A stretch of DNA of 64,000 bases from Gnetum montanum (taxonomy: Eukaryota; Streptophyta; Gnetopsida; Gnetales; Gnetaceae): contig MNCI01024201.1 in the NCBI GenBank assembly GCA_015680685.1, positions 71,357 through 135,356 of the forward strand. Direction: 5' to 3'. Both the position numbers and the translations under genes were made by a program. Below, piece by piece: positions 11,312 to 21,120 of the stretch (the first letter of the stretch is position 1; each line of letters opens with the position of its first letter). Under the pieces are notes generated by a model that was not told the DNA's origin, made no database searches, and saw only the letters and a list, made by a program, of their open reading frames with translations.

Positions 11312-12240
11312 TTATTTGAAATTCTCAAGGATCTCCAAATCTTCCCAATTGGTATCATGATTTTCATTATTAGAGAGTTGGTGATGAACTTGCTCTAGTT
11401 CATTCATGCCTGTGACATAAGTGCATATCAGGCTCTCAATAGGTTCCATGCACATTGTGCTATTGTTAGAATTAGCAATCAACCACTCGGTATCCTCTTG
11501 TCTTATGGCTACTACGTATAGACACCTTTGAATATCTACTTCATGTGCACATGGCCTACATGTGAAAATAGATGCTTGTTTCATGGACCAGAGTTTTTGC
11601 ATGCAGTTGCACCCTATATTATTATAGGTGATGCATAAAGCTCACTTCTTCTTGATCTTTCCAAATCCATTTTCCTTAGATATCTCTAGGGAAATATCTC
11701 TAATGCCCATTCTCACATCAATAGTGCTTAGCCATGCTCTTCCCATAATGATTGAGAAGTCCCCTTTACAATTCTCAACCTTGGTTACTAGAAAATCAAC
11801 ACGATAAGATCACCCATAAAAAGTGGTCACAATGTCTTCTACTAATCCTAATGGAATAGTAATGGACTAGTATACCAATTCCAATTTAATATTTCTCTTC
11901 TTGAGAGGTAGGAGGTTCCAAGCAATATACATCTCATGAGAAATCAAGTTCACACTGGAACTTGAGGTAAGAAGAGCTTTACATGGTTCATTCCTAGATT
12001 TGCAAATAGATCAGAGGGCTCCCAGGATCAGCTAATTGCCTAGGAAGGTTGCCCCCCAAGATCCAATTAGATACAACATGAGTAAGAATAATAATATGGA
12101 TTTTGGGTAGCATTTGGTTTGAAGGGTTCTTGATGAAATGATTTGTAGAGGATGAGGTAGGAGCAAGGTGACCAGACACTTGAGTTTGTGAGGGCTTAGT
12201 AGGATTTTTGGATCATAAAAATGATCTTTTATGAGCATGA
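11312..12240 (-). pseudogene. T3 protease and Cys-containing linker, broken
   Basis: The aspartic protease that would cut the gag-pol polyprotein is recognised by SSVNLISHEMY, followed by LPLKKRNIKLELV, PLGLVEDIVTT and FSIIMGRAWLSTID. The catalytic DSGS of relatives reads TSSS here, so it is dead. Downstream is a linker (11602-11312, 96 aa open), with CRPCAHEVDIQRCLYV, EWLIANSNNS and a tail ending LEILENFK just before RT. The same linker exists in T8, T9 and T10. In T9 and T10 the DNA after this tail is deleted to the end of integrase. Confidence 0.8.
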
Positions 12241-12596
12241 GGTTCCAAACCACTTAGTTGATAAACCAATCATAGATTGATGACCCTTGTAGCATTATGT
12301 TGCTATAGCTAGGTTGGAAACTCACCCTACATGGATAGAGTAGGTGGTAGTTGCATTCAGGGTGGAGGAACATGTGTAGGACTAGGAGAAGGATAAGGAT
12401 GGAATGTGGTATCCCTCCTAGCATGCGAAGAATGAGTTCTATAATATTTAGGAGGATAGTAGTGATGTTAGAATGGAGAGACATGATTGAAAGAGTCACG
12501 TGGAGATAGGGGTTGCTGAATGTGATACCCATATGGATCTAGTTGTTTATAAGGATACTATTGCCTTGGTGGTGGCATCTCCCATGACTGTGGTTG
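12241..12596 (-). pseudogene. T3 gag, C-terminal proline-rich part
   Basis: Low-complexity P/H/Y-rich sequence between the gag knuckle and protease, matching 35100-35440 of T9 and 38140-38290 of T8 (PTPPMQGELP-type segment). It is cut at 12596 by T5, and the reading resumes at 15937. Frame is broken by stops. Confidence 0.65.
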
Positions 12597-14159
12597 TGTT
12601 GGCGACCATTTGGGACGCGACCGCTAATGAGTGTCCTTGAATAGGATTTAGGTGCTTGCTGGTCTCTAGCAACACCAAGGCCCAGATACCTCCAAATAGA
12701 CTTAGTAGTTAATTTGAGTATGTGTGTGTGTTGTTGTGAAAAATGAAATGATTGGGTTGTGTATTAAACTATAAATGACTTATCTTAAAGAGGTTCAACC
12801 AACTTTGCAAAGTACTGTGAGTTGTTGAGAGTTCTTATTCTATTCAATTGCCTAGTCTATGTAGTCCTTATAATACCTACTTGTAACAAATAAAGTTTTG
12901 CAAAAAAATTTGAGCACAACTCTGCGAATCTACTTCTAATTTTCCCTAGAGAAAGAAATAGTTCCACAAGAAAACTAGAAATAGAGAGAGGTTCAATGGA
13001 AATAGAAAGAAGAGAAAAAGAAAGCATATTTGTGTAAAGATCTCAAATGTTTAAACAAGGTAAAATGATACGAGTAAACACTTCGCAATAAAGTTATCCC
13101 AAATTCAATAACTGCGAATTTTTCAAACTTCCAAGGCTCAAATAAGCAATTTCTTCAAGACAATCCTACTATGCTACCCAAAAAATTGCTACTTAAACTA
13201 TTACGTACTAGACTCTATTTTGGCTAGATAATGGATGTCAACAATTGCATTCAACAGAACCTTCAAAATACTAGAAAATGTTTTATTCAAATACCATGCA
13301 GATTCACTTTAAAGATAGAAGAAGCTATTCTGGTCCTATCAAAATACCAAAGATTTTCTGAACCCTCTTGACTATTGAATCGTTCAACGGCTTGACTACA
13401 TGCAAAGGCTCTCTTACAACAATCTCAATAGCAGTTCTTATACATTGCACAATAATAAAATTCACTACTAAAATGCTCTTAAGGCTTTCAAACATAGCTC
13501 TTCTATGGCAAAATTTTAATAGAAATTTTCTATCATGCAACAAGAACAATAAGAGCAATCTAAAAATCCCAAAATTACTTGCCAAGCATGATACTATCTA
13601 AACCACTAGCTAAAAAATTTAAACAAAATAAAAAATAAACATAACTCATAGGACTATAATAAAGAGGCTGAAATGTTGTCTTTAACAAGTCATCTTACAA
13701 GTAATCTTTCACAATTTCTTCTTTACAAATGCTCTTCCCCCCTCTTCCTTTGTGTGTTTTTTTTCTTCTAACCCTTGAAGCCTTTTTATAGGGTCTCATA
13801 GGTAGTTAGATATTACAAAATATCTTGGGTAACTTCTTTCCCAAGTAAGGAAGTTATAACTTGCCCAACAAGTTAGGAGATATTACTTGCCCAACAAGCT
13901 AGGAAGTTATAACTTATACATGAAGTTAGGAGAAAATCATGCTAACATTGGCATGTGTCTTTACAAACTTTACAAATATTTCTTTCATAAATCACAACCT
14001 ATATAATAATTTTAGGAAATAAAGCCAAGATCTCCATACAATAAGTGCTCCATACATTTGTCATTTTATTTTTTTTTAGGATTTTAATTATTAAATATCA
14101 TTACCCACTATGTACAAAGCCCTAGTAATTCTCATGAATAGGCAGTACTAAGAAAGTAA

Positions 14160-14467
14160 TTCAGCATCCACCTTAGTGTAGATGTTGGTGGAGGCGGCTG
14201 CATGATCTTTCAAATCAAGAAAGCCGATCCTTCCAAATCAAGCACACCATCTGATGCTTGTATAACTAAATCATCTGCATTTGCACTTGATGCTGGCTTT
14301 ATATCCACGTAAAATTTGCTATTGGCTTCCTTGGAAAAGTGATGTTCACTAGGTAAAGAAATTCAAATACGGTGGTGGTCACTTGGCACCGTTACAGGAG
14401 GTGCTTCAATTAGCAACACATCCTTTACATCATCTCCTGGTAACCGATTCTTCCTTCCTTGATAACC
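14160..14467 (-). pseudogene. Coding-like fragment of unknown origin inside T5
   Basis: About 100 codons on the minus strand with only two stops (both TGA) and protein-like composition: YQGRKNRLPGDDVKDVLLIE, then APPVTVPSDHHR, EANSKFYVDIKPASSANADD, LVIQASDGVLDLEGSAF, KIMQPPPPTSTLRWM. I do not recognise the protein. It directly abuts the PPR fragment and has base composition unlike the surrounding AT-rich LTR, so it may be a third captured host fragment. Confidence 0.4.
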
Positions 14468-14468
14468 A

Positions 14469-14816
14469 ATGAATGAATATGCTGGCCGCGAGCGATTGAT
14501 CTCTGATTCCTACGCATGTTTTAAGAATGCCTCTGAAAGTGAAGGCGTTAGGCCTGAAGCAGCCCTATTTCTGCAAAAAGTTTCACATTCTCTTTTTTTT
14601 CTCAAAGCTTGCGTGAGTCTTGCAATGGATTTGGCTTTACAGATAGGTAAGAAGATCCACATTCAGGCCTATAAACTTAGGCTTTGGAGGGATGTTTATG
14701 TGGGTGTAGCCTTGATGGACATGTATGGCAAATGCCAGAGCATCATGGAAGCGAGCCAGGTGTTCAAAAAAATGCCTCATAGAAACATCATCCTCTAGAA
14801 TTCTATGGCAGCTGTG
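14469..14816 (+). pseudogene. PPR-protein gene fragment captured in an LTR
   Basis: Pentatricopeptide repeat proteins bind organelle RNA in plants. The 109-codon open stretch shows typical plant PPR features: LKACVSLA-like (FFLKACVSLAMDLALQIG), GKKIHIQAYKL, DVYVGVALMDMYGKC, then ASQVFKKMPHRNIIL followed by TAG where WNSM is expected (TGG to TAG), after which NSMAAVY continues. This is roughly two to three repeats of the class common in land plants, whereas a full gene normally has ten or more. There is no start or end of a gene. It lies antisense to the LTR. Confident as PPR; the parent gene is unknown. Confidence 0.85.
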
Positions 14817-14929
14817 TATCCATTGAGCATGCAGTCTTTTGGAACTAGGCCGAGCCAATCGTCTCTTGTCACAGTTTTTCCTGTCTGCGCAGGAATGGCC
14901 ACTATTAGACTTGGGTAGCCAGATGTGGG

Positions 14930-15142
14930 TTTGGGGGATGTAGAAATGCTTTGTGGGCACCATGGGGAGGAGTAGGGTAGGGCCTGCGTAGAATCCCTGC
15001 AACAATCAGAGAGTAGAACATGGCAGTTTCCCCCTGATCCAGTCTGTGCGCAAGCCATAAGGTTCCGTCCGACTAGAGAAATCAGAGTTCTGTACTTTTG
15101 AACGGGAGGCAGCTTCACATAGTTGCATTGTAGTCGACTCAT
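14930..15142 (-). pseudogene. DEAD-box RNA helicase fragment captured in an LTR
   Basis: DEAD-box helicases unwind RNA with ATP. The minus strand reads CNYVKLPPVQKYRTLISLVG, then RNLMACAQTGSG. This corresponds to the Q motif (PTPVQ in the family, PPVQ here) and the Walker A motif I (ACAQTGSGKT; here GG or GE replaces GK). After a frame shift it continues ETAMFYSLIVAGILRRP, matching the TAAFCFPIISGI-type segment that follows motif I in DDX3-like plant helicases. Motifs II-VI (DEAD, SAT and others) are absent. It is a short, broken piece lying in the same orientation as the LTR and beside the PPR fragment. Confidence 0.8.
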
Positions 15143-15936
15143 TCAACAATTTAAATTTCAAATATGTCATAGAAAAACATTCATCATAATTCTAGCTCCC
15201 ACCAGAATGGTAGCTGTTAATGGTGCAAGCCTCCTTGGTTGAGCATAGAACCAACAACGATGCCACCGGATGTAGACGTGTTGTTTCTTTCATGATCCTC
15301 AATGATGAATTTTATTTTTATTTTTTATTTTTACCTAGCCAAATTTTAAAATCTAAAATTTTCATTAATGGAGTTCTCCCAATTATTCTTGCTTCCGAGA
15401 TGAACCAAGGGAGCTTTCCTTGCCAACACCAAAAAATAATAAGCTTTCTCAATTCACCATGGTAGAGACATAGGTCTATAGCCCACGACTTGGACGTTGG
15501 CTGAGGTGGTGAAATCCTAATTTTTGGTGCCACCGCGGATTAAAAACTTGTTGCCATTATCTGATTTTTGTTGTTTATTTACTTAATTGTAAGATTCGTA
15601 GGCCTCTGCTATTTTTTTTGGACGTGGGTTATGGGTATTAGATGTATGGAAGGTGTTGATACTGGGCCTAGTGTGATTGCTGCCTTCTCTGGAACTGGCC
15701 TTTGAAATTTATGGGAAGATCTTGAAACACCATTTCAACCACATACCTAAATACTTCTTTGGTAAAAAGTGCTAATAATATATCATCTAACTAGTTTTCT
15801 TTCTTTTTTAAATTAGATGCTATTTCTCTTTTTCTACAAACTAAAATTCTTGCCACTTCTCCAACTGCATAAACCTTTAATCAATTTTATCATGCCAACC
15901 TGTTCCATGAAATGGCCAAAATGTGCCAGCAGGTTG

Positions 15937-17747
15937 ATGCCACTATTGATACTAGTTGTACGGTTGTGATGGAGTTACACTTGGATAACATTGTTGTTGT
16001 TGATGAAGCTGCATGGGAATTCCTTGAGGATAAGGCAATCTTCTAAGTGTTTATCTTTTTGCTAGTCATGGATTCAAAGCATACACCCCAAACTTCTGTA
16101 AATGGGTCACAATGAGGTAACATCCCTTAGGATTTTCATTTTGGCAAATGTCACACTAAACATCATCATCTGATTTAGTTTTTGCAACTTCATCTAATGC
16201 AGCAATCTTATCCTTACCACTTTGATTGGCATGTTTAGCTTCCTTTCACCTCCTATGGTCATGATCATTACTTTGTTTTTTGGACTCTCTAGTAATTTTC
16301 AAGATAGCTTAAAATCTGCTATCTGTAGAATCCCATAACTGATCTACCTTAGTCGAAATCTTAGAGGTAAATTTTTTAATCAACAAGGTTTTTTGGTTTA
16401 CCATCTCATCAAGTAATGATTCCTCCTCATTGTCATAAAATTAAACTTCCCTCTTGCAAATGGAAGGATCTCAGTTGTATTCCTCTACACTTTCATGTTT
16501 CCTCAACTCTCCTTCTTCTTTTACTACCTACTCGATTAGCCTTTGGATTTGATGGGCTTTTAATTCTAATAGTCTTCCTTGGATGTAGATCCCAAGAGTT
16601 CTCCTCATTTAAGAGCGAGGCCCATCTATGATGTGATGAAGTTGTTTCTACTAAGAGTAACCATGGCTAGGGCATCAATGTAATAAGGAATAATATCTTC
16701 CCATGATAGTATCCAAGGACTCATGTGTTCCTTGCTTCCAACCCTAGATTTTCCTTCTTAGATTGGACACTCAGGAGTACGTTTAATACTTATTGTTGAA
16801 TAGTTTAAGCATCGTACTCCATCTATAGATTGATATCGACTCCAAGGACCAATACCAGCTTTTTGCTTCTTTCATGTGTCTCTTGGAAAACAATTTAAGG
16901 TTTTACTAATCATATTCTATGTTTTGCAAGGCATAGGCATTGCGAAAGACTTAAAGATGATTTTGTAGATTTGAGTTATATCATGCCTCAAACTTGGAAA
17001 TATTGTTCATATCTAATCACTTGATCATGCTATATTTCACATGCCTTGTCAAAATTCTCATTGCCTCCATGATGTTTCGCATGCTTTGGGTAGCGAGAAA
17101 AAGCTCATTGTAACCATGACCTTGGTGCCTATGATGCCCTCTGCTAACCCTTCATTCATGAAAATGGGCCTCTCTTGGATGCCCATGCCCTAGATCTTGC
17201 TTACCCAACGGTTCCTACGATCATCTCAGTTTTTTTGGCCACCTCCATCATGATCGTGTCCCCTACTATTGTGTTCAAAGCTAGAAGAGGAAGAAGATGA
17301 TGATGAAGGTGAAGAGGAAGAAAGACAAGCATCATCATGGTACATGCCACTCCCTCTTTGATGCTCATGACCATGATCATGATCATTTTACTTACCTGCA
17401 TCCCTACCATGACTCTCCTCCTTGGATCCCCCTTTGTCATGGGATCCATTCTTGACGAAACTAGGATTATGTATTGTGGACTACAGGTTCTAGTTTTGAC
17501 CTCCTTCATTAAATTCAAAGAGAGAAATCTCTATATGAAAAACCCCCAGAGAAGGATTCTTCACCAAATTTTTGGTACCTTAGAATTGGGGAATCATTAG
17601 ACCACTTCCCCTTTGCAAACTTATAGCATTTCTCTAGCTATCAATCCCTTAGGCATTTTGCATCGATGGGTTGATAATCCCTAGCATTGCTATCCTACAC
17701 AACATATTTAGCATGAAGCCCTTGGATGCTAAACTATGGAAGAGTTT
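15937..17747 (-). pseudogene. T3 gag, middle part, broken
   Basis: The minus strand between T6 and T5 continues gag. It has a charged H/D/R-rich stretch (17518-17201), then IMEAMRILTRHVK, LDMNNISKFEA and LQNHLQVFRNAYALQNIE, which align with MEAVRILTMHQK and LDMNNIPRFEGGY in T9. The later part carries the segment equivalent to the zinc-knuckle region and the KGCCP block. Stops are frequent. Sequence at 15937-16050 matches 35440-35530 of T9, which confirms that T5 interrupts a once continuous gag. Confidence 0.75.
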
Positions 17748-18165
17748 GGTGGTGATGACTGGCAAGGTACCCCTACACTCAACCATACGAAATGAGCGTA
17801 GCACGCATGATCTGGTCGAACTCCGCAGACTAAATGCCTAAACGCCGCAAGGAACACTTGGGGTTAATTAATCGTTGTCTTCCTAGACTTACTTGTTGTT
17901 GTCACAGTGTATGGTTAAGTAAGTCCGAGGTATATGATTTTTTTGGTATTTTCTGGTTTATCTCCTATGCTAAACGGTGAAGGGTTGAGAGACTAAAACT
18001 AATTCTAACTATAGCACTAAGTCCTAGCATCAGCACCCATTCCCACTTGCCATACACACCCTGAACTATGCAACTATGGCTACCAAACGCTAATCGTTAC
18101 TGGGATTACCACACGTAACGCACATGCTCGAAGCAGTCGTACTAAGGCACCTAACTAGCCTAAGT

Positions 18166-18355
18166 GTGACAAGCAGTTGATTCCTTGACTAGCCGTACAC
18201 ATCCGTAGATGCTTGTAATCAAGTAGTACTTGTCCCACGTTCTAGGAGGTAAGGGTGAGAGAATCTAATCTCGATGAGTAGCCGATTTCTTGGCTAGCCG
18301 TACACGTTCATCAATGCTCGTAACCAAGTCGTACTCATGCCACGTTACTAGGAAA
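18166..18355. repeat. Tandem duplication inside the T6 LTR
   Basis: Two imperfect copies with a period of about 108 bp. Both contain ttgactagccgtacac or ttggctagccgtacac, then atgct(t/c)gtaa(t/c)caagt and cacgtt(a)ctagga. The other P1 LTRs carry this segment once. Confidence 0.65.
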
Positions 18356-18615
18356 GCAATAAATAACATTAATTAAACCTATCCATGTACTGCAAGGTTT
18401 ATCCACAAAGCTCGTCTCTATTACCGTACACAACTTGCGTTCATGTACAAATTTGCTCGAATAAAGAACCGTTCACTTGGGGGACTCCTACTGTGGGCAC
18501 ATGGAAAATATTCTATCTCTAGGGTGATCAATCTGCCAAAGCTTCGATACTTTACGCCTATGATGACAAATGAGGGGATTTCTGCCTCTTATTTATAGAT
18601 TTGGCAGCGGACCGC

Positions 18616-18683
18616 GATATCGCGTACGCGATATTGAAGGGGATGCGATATCGTGGCGACAGCGATATCGCATATGCGATATC
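18616..18683. promoter_or_regulatory. U3 palindrome array in T6
   Basis: GATATC occurs at 18616, 18647, 18664 and 18678. ATATCGCGTACGCGATAT (18617-18634) is an 18-bp perfect palindrome and GATATCGCATATGCGATATC (18664-18683) is a 20-bp perfect palindrome. This is the least decayed example in the window and lies just upstream of the TATA-like box in LTR orientation. Confidence 0.65.
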
Positions 18684-18715
18684 TCGGCTTGTGCATATCG
18701 CGTCTCATCAGGTGG

Positions 18716-18921
18716 GGTATCACAAAAATGGATCAATTAGGCATCAACACAATGTTGTCCTTCATGTCTCGCCGAGACAAATGTTCATCCTGGTGTAGGA
18801 AGAAGGTGAAATTGAATACATACTCATCAGGATGAGCATATACCATGCTGTATGATTGGGGCACCTGTTGATTTACTTTGTCAGACTTAGGCAAAGAATC
18901 ACTTTTGTGAGAAGAAGACAT
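18716..18921 (-). pseudogene. T3 gag N-terminus
   Basis: Starts MSSSHKSDSLPKSDK at 18921 and continues SYSMVYAHPDEYVFNFTF and LHQDEHLSRRDM, aligned with MSSSSHKSTSPPR...YHDEYVLEFTFILHQDEQ in T9. The same start is used in T8 (MSSSHRSPSPPR, 29265) and T10 (MSSSLNKITSPPR, 44830), which supports this ATG. The gag is cut by the T6 insertion after about 62 codons. Confidence 0.85.
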
Positions 18922-19063
18922 CTTGTATTGGAAGACAAGAAATACAGTGTGCTTTCTTATAGTTTTTGTAGTTATTTTGAAGTATGATATGACTTAAGGG
19001 TTCATTCTAACAACATTAAATAATTTTTCACTAAGTCCTAGATGGCACACGTAACACACTAAA

Positions 19064-19084
19064 GATCCCTAACAATGCCACCAA
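19064..19084 (-). other. T3 primer binding site (tRNA-Asp type)
   Basis: The minus strand directly after the LTR reads TTGGTGGCATTGTTAGGGATC. This resembles TGGCGCCGTTGCCGGGGATC, the complement of the 3' end of plant tRNA-Asp, with several transitions. The primer site position next to the LTR end fixes the inner LTR boundary. Confidence 0.75.
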
Positions 19085-19993
19085 TGATGAGTGGCAAGTA
19101 TACCCTATGCCCATCCATACAAATTACAAGAGTTCACGTGTAATCTAGTCAAATTCCACAGATCTTAAGTTCCTAAGTACACTAGTTCTAGGGGGTGAAA
19201 TCTAATCGTGATGACTGTTGTTTTCCCAACTACACTCGTGAAGCTTAGTTATATGGTTAAGTGTAATTAGGGCACATGATTTTTATTATTTTATATTTTA
19301 TCTATCTATGATTAATAAAAAGATGAAACTCAATTTATGAACTAGTTTAACTAATCTAATTGCTAGTTAATAGCTAACTATCCTAACATAAGCATCTAGT
19401 CCCACTTTCTGTACACATCCTAAATGCATACAACACTGCTAGGTTACCAAGTGTTATGCATTTCTGGAATTACCAAGTGATGTATGTTATGCTTGAACTA
19501 GTCATACTTATGTGTTTAATCTATTTAGCTTAATTCGTTAATTAATTAAAGTCTTACTTATCTTAATTAATTGTGTAATTAATGAAAAAATTAAATACAA
19601 AAATAAATCATTAATCTATTTCAAGTGCTACAAAGTTTGATCAAAAGGCTCATCTTTATTGCCATTCACATTAGTGTGCTCAAGTACATTAATGCTCGAA
19701 TAACGATCTGTATACTTTTTGACTCCTACTGTAGGTACTCAAAAAAATATTCTAACTCTCAAATGTAAAATTGTAAGAGCTTTGCTACAACTATGATTTG
19801 AAATCCCATAAACACAGTTGGTGAGAATGTATTTATAGGATTTATTATGAAGCCGCATTGATGGAGCCTCATAAATACAGCAAATGCTACATTGATGTAG
19901 CCCTATCAATGGGGCAACACCACATCAACAGGGACCTGTCGATGAGGCCATGTTGATAGGGGCCCATCGATGTGACACTTTGATGCTTCATCA
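19085..19993 (-). repeat. T3 5' LTR (P3 type)
   Basis: A 909-bp LTR with inner end TGATGAG (19085) and outer end CTTCATCA (19993). Its U3 (19850-19985) has CATCGATG and TCGATGAGGCC-type words in place of the GATATC array of the other subfamilies. The remainder shares the family P R/U5 landmarks. Sequence to the right is a family T LTR. Confidence 0.85.
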
Positions 19994-20320
19994 TCATATT
20001 AATTATTTTTCCTCATCAAGAGGAAGTATCCTTAGATTTTTTGCTATTAGACAATACCAGTTTCAACCATTTCCTCCTTAGTGCTTCTTCTTCCTTTGTT
20101 TTGCCAATCTCAAAACATTGTATTCATGATGTAAGCATTTTTTCATTTATATTTAACTTTATCCCATCTCACAAATTTAAAATAATTTCAAGCACAAATA
20201 ATGTTTTACTTCCTTTGTGCAAATTTTTATGCTTCTTATGAGGCTAATTATTTTTATTTTCTTGAATTGTTGTTCTATGGAATGGCATAAAGGTGCCAAC
20301 ATTTCTTACCTTCCCATCTT
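19994..20320 (-). repeat. T7 3' LTR remnant (U3 start) and polypurine tract
   Basis: On the minus strand AAGATGGGAAGGTAAGAAA (20320-20302) is a purine tract. It is followed at 20301 by TGTTGGCACC, the family T LTR start, which matches the outer end of T5 and, more weakly, of T12 (TGTGGACACC at 57222). The rest of this LTR was displaced by T3 at 19993. Confidence 0.75.
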
Positions 20321-21015
20321 AAATTCTTTAAAGAATTAGGATATTTTAGATCATTTACCAAAACACACCAACCAAAACATTCCCAAAGCAGGAATTTATT
20401 CAAATTTTTTACAAAAACTACAAATCTTTTTTGAGAAAAACTTCCTCTAAACTTAAGGTTTTATGGAATAAAAACCTCACCCCTAAAAACTGGTACAAAT
20501 AAAATCTTATACAAACTATGCAGTAGGATGGAAAAGAATAGTTAAGGTAACCCTTTTAGGGATCCTCATGTTAATAACCCTTTAATATTCTATTTCCGTG
20601 ATGATGAATGCTCTTTTTTATTCTTCCCGCCTAGTTGAAGCTTTAACTTGGTTTGCTTCACCGTTATTTTGAACAACTGTCTTTGTCTCTTTCTCATTTG
20701 ACTCTTTGATTGCTGATTTTTAAGTTTCTTTGTACCTAGTTGATTCTATATCTTGTGACATGAAAGCCTCTCCCCAAGAATTATCTTGATTGGACTCTCC
20801 TTGGTGTTCAACTTCAGTGGTGCATTATGAAGGCTACCCCAAACATTCAAATGGATGGAGCGTCCACTAGTGAGAAAACTTTATTCATCTAAAAGCCAAA
20901 GTAAAAATGGACTTTTAGATGATGTACCATAGGTAGTTGCCTTGCAAAAGGCTCTCATGACATGCTTCAAACAACAACCAGTCACATAAGGAATAAAAGG
21001 CCTTGTTGCTACCAT
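20321..21015 (-). pseudogene. Family T accessory ORF between integrase and LTR (T7 copy)
   Basis: From an ATG at 21015 the minus strand reads MVATRPFIPYVTGCCLKHVM, then SPFLLWLLDE, a TAA, SFLTSGRSIHLNVW, then a KE-rich tail with NEKETKTVVQNNGEANQVK, and runs in broken form towards the polypurine tract. The T12 copy (57863 down) has MTTEKPFIPYVTRCYLEHVM, SPFLLWLLDEFSFLTSG and DEKETKTIIEDKGKDQVEA in the same order. Conservation at protein level in two independent copies suggests it was once translated. A TATA box lies 96 bp upstream (21111-21120). No known domain is recognised. It sits where env-like genes occur in some gypsy elements, but no signal peptide or membrane segment is evident. Confidence 0.6.
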
Positions 21016-21110
21016 CTCTTTTAAGCTCACTTTTAAACTAAGAACACTTCACTTGCCTTTCTTACTCAAGTGTTGAATTGGAAGATGTGTTTTTATGAAA
21101 ACCACAACTC

Positions 21111-21120
21111 TTTATATAGT
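21111..21120 (-). promoter_or_regulatory. TATA box upstream of the accessory ORF (T7)
   Basis: ACTATATAAA on the minus strand, 96 bp before the ORF start. T12 has the identical ACTATATAAA (complement of 57968-57977) about 105 bp before its ORF. The flanking text gggaatttcaaattt is also shared. Confidence 0.55.

Larger units (their letters stand above)
12597..15931 (-). mobile_element. T5: solo LTR of family T, carrying host-gene fragments
   Basis: A 3335-bp insertion in T3 gag, bounded by the 5-bp duplication GGTTG (12592-12596 and 15932-15936), starting TGTTGGCGACC and ending GTGCCAGCA. The left 1.4 kb (12597 to about 13960) aligns with the LTRs at 27214 and 54349. The right end, read on the minus strand as TGCTGGCACATTTTGGCCAT, aligns with the family T U3 start at 20301 (TGTTGGCACCTTTATGCCAT). 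So the whole block is one LTR in minus orientation, left after recombination between two LTRs. Its promoter box TATAAAAAGG is the complement of 13781-13790. The U3 between about 14000 and 15600 holds unrelated gene-like pieces. Confidence 0.82.
17753..18710 (-). repeat. T6: solo LTR of family P (P1), in T3 gag
   Basis: A 958-bp LTR with ends TGATGAC...CTCATCA, flanked by the 5-bp duplication GGTGG (17748-17752 and 18711-18715). Only one LTR remains, as expected from LTR-LTR recombination. Landmarks in minus orientation are a GATATC array (18616-18683), a TATA-like CTATAAATAAG (complement of 18588-18598), gcaggag-type R/U5 and the repeated ggttaccaag region. It is longer than other P1 LTRs because of an internal tandem duplication (about 18166-18355). 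Confidence 0.88.
2655..19993 (-). mobile_element. T3: full-length family P (Athila-like) element, P3 subfamily, with nested insertions
   Basis: A minus-strand element with 5' LTR 19085-19993, primer site 19064-19084, gag 18921 down to about 12240 (interrupted twice), protease and linker, RT-RNase H, integrase ending 8508, 3' untranslated region, polypurine tract 3272-3283 and the rest of the 3' LTR 2655-3271. The order gag-PR-RT-RH-INT and the RT sequence are Ty3/gypsy of the Athila type. Insertions are T4 (about 3.4-6.95 kb), T5 (12597-15931), T6 (17753-18710) and T2 in its 3' LTR. Removing them leaves roughly 9 kb. The right flank is family T LTR sequence, so T3 sits inside T7. Confidence 0.85.

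Noticed and set aside
14637-15005. A 122-codon minus-strand ORF over the PPR region
   Set aside because: Its C-terminal two-thirds is the reverse of the PPR fragment. Only its first part overlaps the real helicase reading, which is in that frame just after motif I.
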